From UBA4132 sp037133675 (GTDB lineage Bacteria > Pseudomonadota > Gammaproteobacteria > Methylococcales > Methylomonadaceae): 56,008 nucleotides of DNA. The DNA is taken from assembly GCA_037133675.1 (NCBI GenBank), contig JBAXNR010000019.1:1-56008 (forward strand), read 5' to 3'. Of the stretch, positions 52,821-56,008 are shown piece after piece; within the stretch, counting starts at the first letter, position 1; the number at the start of each line of letters is the position of its first letter. The translations under genes and the position numbers were made by a program. A model generated the notes under the pieces. It did not search any database and had not been told where the DNA came from. It saw nothing but the letters and a program-made list of their open reading frames with translations.

Positions 52821-55800
52821 TGCCAGCAACACCGTTTACCATACGCCACAGCATCACCATTGTTTTTTTGTGCATCGCACTGTGTCTGGCGGGTATTTAT
52901 GCCGCATTCGATATGCCGTCCGCCATTTTTCCGCAAACCAATTTTCCCCGTGTCGTCATTTTAATAGATAACGGTGTAATGCCAGCCAATGAAATGATGG
53001 CAACCATTACCCGCCCAGTTGAAGAATCGTTAAAAGATATTCCTGGTGTGCGTACCGTGCGTTCCAAAACAGGACGCGGTTCTGCTGAAATTAATGTATT
53101 TTTTACTTGGCAAACCGATATGGTGCAAGCGGAACTGTATGTGCAGGGGCGTTTGGCGGTGATACAAAAATCGCTACCTATCACCGCCAGTTCAGCCGTT
53201 TGGCGGTTAACCTTTGCTGCGTTTCCCGTGATGGGTTTGAGTTTAACAGGTACAAACCATTCCCTGACTGATTTATGGGAAACGGCACGTTATGAACTCC
53301 AGCCGCGTTTATTACGCATACCCAGTGTGGCGCGGGTTGGTTTGGTTGGTGGACGTGCGCCTGAATATCACGTTATTGTCGATCCGTTACGTTTGCAGGC
53401 GGTGAATCTAAGCCTTGCCCAAGTCAGTGATGCACTGCTTAAAAACAATCTCATCACGCCAACAGGAATGCTGGAAGAAAACTACCAGCTTTATTTAACC
53501 GTAGTGGATGGACGGCTGCACAGCATCGAAGACATTGAAAACATGACTGTGTCCGCCGTGACGCTAAGCCCCACATCATTACAGGCATCGACAATTAACG
53601 GTCATCCGATTCATATCAAGGATTTTGCCCGCGTTGAACGCGCTCAAGAACCTGTGTTTAATATCGTCACTGCCGATGGTGTCAATGCGGTTTTGCTTAA
53701 TGTGTATAGCCAACCCGATGGTAGTACCCTAGAAATAGCCAAGCAACTCAAACATGAATTAGCCGAACTGAAAAAAATCTTGCCGCCTGATATGCAGGTC
53801 GCGGTGTTTTACGATCAATCCCTATTAGTCGGTGATTCAATCCAAAGCGTGTGGGAAGCGATTATTTTAGGGCTGAGTCTATCCGTTGCCATACTCTATA
53901 TTTTTCTAAAAAACTGGAGCGCGACGCTGATTGCCGCTGTGGTGATTCCTGCCACCGTATTAATCACGCTGTTGGCTTTGCGGGTGCTGGGCTTGAGTTT
54001 TAATTTAATGACTTTGGGTGGCATTGCCGCCGCGATAGGTTTGATTATTGATGATGCCATTGTGGTGGTGGAAGCGGTTCATAGCAAACTACAGCAAGGC
54101 GTACAACGGCTGGACGCGGTGACACAATCATCCAAAGAAATTTTTAGACCCTTATTAACCTCCACTTTAACGCCCGTAGTGGTGTTTATTCCACTGGCTT
54201 TTTTGGACGGCGTGGCGGGGGTGTTTTTTCGTGCTTTGGCATTAACAATGGTGGTTTCGCTGTTGACTTCCTTACTGTTGGCTATCACCTTAATTCCAGC
54301 ATTAGCCGCCCGCTGGAGTCCAAAACAGGTGTTGGACGCAAAAAAAATTAACTGGCTAGAGAGATTAATCCGCTTTTATGAAAGCGTATTAAAAGCCGCC
54401 CTGAACCACGCATGGACAGTATTACTCAGTTGCGCGGCAATCGTATTATTAGGCATCTGGCTATATGGACGCTTAGACAGTGAGTTTTTACCGTTCATGG
54501 ATGAAGGCGGTTTTGTGCTGGATTATCACTCAGCATGGGGAACGAGTTTAAGTGAAACCGACCGCCAGTTAAAACAGGCGGAAAACCTGTTACGCGCTGT
54601 TCCCGAACTGGAAAGCTATTCACGACGCACGGGTGCAAGATTAGCCTTAGGCATTTCGCAAGCCCATAGCGGCGATTTTTTGGTGAAATTAAAAACCAAC
54701 AGACTATGCTCAACCGATGAAGTCATTACGGAACTACGGCAACAACTGCATAGCCAAGTCCCCGCGCTGGAATGGGAATTTTCGGGCATATTGGGTGATT
54801 TAACATGGTCGCCGCGTCCGATTGAAATCAAACTGTTTTCCACCAATGTGGAATGGCTAAAACAAAAAGCCCCAGCAGTGAAAACCGAACTGGACAAAAT
54901 TCAGGGCGTAGTCGATAGCTTTGATGGACTGGAAACCACAGGTTCATCCATCAGCTTGCGTGTACGTTACAGTGAAGCACTACGTTTTGGCTTAACGGCT
55001 AACGATGTCGCCGTGGCGGTTAATACCGCAATGTTGGGGCAAAAAGCTTCTCATATTCTTGAAGGCGACCGCGTTGTCGCTATTCGCGTCAAAATGGATA
55101 ACGATGCCACCCGCCAGATTGCCGATTTACGCGAATTGCCGTTACGTTCCGCCGATGGCAGAACCGTGAAATTATCCCAAGTTGCCGATGTGGTGATAGA
55201 AGCGGGGCAGTTGGAATTACACCGCGAAGATTTACGTCAACTGGTTGCGGTATCGGCACGGTTGGAAGACCGCGATTTAGGCAGTGCGATTGCGGAAATT
55301 AAAGAAAAACTCAGTCACGATGAAACGCTACCTGCCGATGTCGTGGAATTTGGTGGACTGTATCAGCAACAACAGGAATCTTTTTATAATCTCATGCTGG
55401 TGTTATTAACCTCCATCTTCCTTGTGTTCACCGTGTTACTGATTGAATTTCGCTCATTTTATGAACCGATAGCCATAGTGTTCGGTTCAGTGTTAGCCTT
55501 GTGCGGCACGGTATTGGCGTGGTACATCACCAACACATCCGTCAATATCGTCTCCTTACTGGGCGCAATTATCGGTATCGGTGTGGTCGCCAAAAATGGC
55601 ATTTTAATGTTGGATGCCGTTCAATCGTGTTTAACCGCAGGGCAAAACCTTGAAACCGCATTGCTGGCATCAGGACAACGCCGCTTGCGCCCCGTATTAA
55701 TGACTTCCCTTGCCGCCGCCTTGGGTTTGCTTCCGTTGGCTTACGGTATCGGTGCAGGCTCGGATATGCTCAAACCCTTGGCAATTGCGGTTATTGGTGC

Positions 55801-55879
55801 GCTGTGTCTGTCGGTGTTGCTGATTGCTACGCCTACGGTTTATTTTTTGTTGGTGCGGGGTAGGAGTAGGTCGGGTTAG
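52820..55879 (+). CDS. RND efflux pump permease, AcrB/CusA superfamily
   Basis: This 1019-residue inner-membrane pump has the twelve-helix RND plan with two large periplasmic loops. Helix 4 contains GLIIDDAIVVVEAV, the Asp-Asp pair of drug-type (HAE) proton relays rather than the single Asp of metal-type pumps. The TolC partner looks CzcC-like, so the substrate class is mixed and unknown. Other motifs are NGVMPANEMMATITRPVEESL and LGAIIGIGVVAKNGILMLDAV. The C-terminus (RGRSRSG) is encoded by a repeat, which supplies the stop codon. Confidence 0.93.
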   Translation: MPATPFTIRHSITIVFLCIALCLAGIYAAFDMPSAIFPQTNFPRVVILIDNGVMPANEMMATITRPVEESLKDIPGVRTVRSKTGRGSAEINVFFTWQTDMVQAELYVQGRLAVIQKSLPITASSAVWRLTFAAFPVMGLSLTGTNHSLTDLWETARYELQPRLLRIPSVARVGLVGGRAPEYHVIVDPLRLQAVNLSLAQVSDALLKNNLITPTGMLEENYQLYLTVVDGRLHSIEDIENMTVSAVTLSPTSLQASTINGHPIHIKDFARVERAQEPVFNIVTADGVNAVLLNVYSQPDGSTLEIAKQLKHELAELKKILPPDMQVAVFYDQSLLVGDSIQSVWEAIILGLSLSVAILYIFLKNWSATLIAAVVIPATVLITLLALRVLGLSFNLMTLGGIAAAIGLIIDDAIVVVEAVHSKLQQGVQRLDAVTQSSKEIFRPLLTSTLTPVVVFIPLAFLDGVAGVFFRALALTMVVSLLTSLLLAITLIPALAARWSPKQVLDAKKINWLERLIRFYESVLKAALNHAWTVLLSCAAIVLLGIWLYGRLDSEFLPFMDEGGFVLDYHSAWGTSLSETDRQLKQAENLLRAVPELESYSRRTGARLALGISQAHSGDFLVKLKTNRLCSTDEVITELRQQLHSQVPALEWEFSGILGDLTWSPRPIEIKLFSTNVEWLKQKAPAVKTELDKIQGVVDSFDGLETTGSSISLRVRYSEALRFGLTANDVAVAVNTAMLGQKASHILEGDRVVAIRVKMDNDATRQIADLRELPLRSADGRTVKLSQVADVVIEAGQLELHREDLRQLVAVSARLEDRDLGSAIAEIKEKLSHDETLPADVVEFGGLYQQQQESFYNLMLVLLTSIFLVFTVLLIEFRSFYEPIAIVFGSVLALCGTVLAWYITNTSVNIVSLLGAIIGIGVVAKNGILMLDAVQSCLTAGQNLETALLASGQRRLRPVLMTSLAAALGLLPLAYGIGAGSDMLKPLAIAVIGALCLSVLLIATPTVYFLLVRGRSRSG

Positions 55880-55950
55880 GCGATAGCCGTAACCCGACAA
55901 TTGCGTGGTGTACGGTGTGTGTCGGGTTACGCTATCGCTAACCCGACCTA
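55868..55950. repeat. Pair of GTCGGGTTA palindromic repeats at the end of the RND gene
   Basis: TCGGGTTAGGCGATAGCCGT followed by AACCCGAC forms one unit, and GTCGGGTTACGCTATCGCTA followed by ACCCGAC another, about 50 bases apart. The first covers the RND stop codon TAG. Both are palindromic (REP-like). The remaining bases to the end of the window, 55951-56008, show no gene. Confidence 0.75.
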
Positions 55951-56008
55951 CGCACTATCCACGGTATGTTAAAACACAACCAACCTTTCGATAATTCCCG
56001 TTTTTATG

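Overview
The window looks like a chromosomal segment of a moderately AT-rich gammaproteobacterium. The strongest clue is the minus-strand run kdsD-kdsC-lptC-lptA-lptB-rpoN-hpf-rapZ (12.7-18.8 kb), a gammaproteobacterial LPS-export/sigma-54 block. The mix of a DnaB intein, Uma2 and CHAT proteins, a large non-standard chemosensory cluster and many short palindromic repeats would suit the Methylococcales or Thiotrichales. That placement is an inference; no rRNA or other phylogenetic marker RNA is present. I see no tRNA, rRNA, CRISPR array or complete transposase gene.

Layout. 0-5 kb: mtaB (minus), then dnaB (interrupted by an intein with a LAGLIDADG endonuclease) overlapping alr. 5-12.7 kb: an accessory island bordered by repeats. 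It holds an LRAT-fold hydrolase/acyltransferase, a tight three-gene operon (Sel1/TPR histidine kinase, atypical response regulator, Uma2-type nuclease) and a large Nudix-like protein. 12.7-18.8 kb: the Kdo/LPS transport/RpoN operon. 18.8-31.7 kb: a chemosensory cluster made of a DUF4388/zinc-ribbon/REC protein, a CheB-like protein, a double-Cache MCP, CheW, CheY, CheA, a second CheB-like protein and a zinc-finger ParA. Both CheB-like proteins lack the catalytic Ser and His, and no cheR is present, so adaptation by methylation is doubtful. 31.7-34.3 kb: a nitrate/sulfonate/taurine-type ABC importer. 34.4-45.7 kb: mostly housekeeping and envelope genes (half-size EamA protein, leuB, an epimerase, radA, uppP, an isolated ccmB, a PerM-like protein, a DHH phosphoesterase, cysC, a broken manC, galU, a SIMPL protein). 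46-50.2 kb: a second accessory locus on the minus strand, a 1268-residue CHAT protease/NB-ARC-like ATPase/TPR protein followed by a small membrane protein. 50.4-55.9 kb: a TolC/adaptor/RND tripartite efflux operon.

Two loci are the best candidates for little-described systems. The first is the kinase/regulator/Uma2 operon (6.4-10.7 kb), which resembles the architecture of defensive two-component (Detocs) systems but has a different downstream part. The second is the CHAT-STAND protease with its small membrane-protein partner (46.0-50.2 kb), which looks like a protease sensor plus a possible membrane-acting substrate. Both lie next to mobile palindromes, and one 34-bp palindrome actually lies inside the CHAT reading frame and is translated.

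Intergenic DNA is rich in MITE-like and REP-like elements (around 5.0-5.3, 10.8-10.9, 19.0, 36.6-36.9, 45.8-45.9 and 55.9 kb) that share modules with one another.
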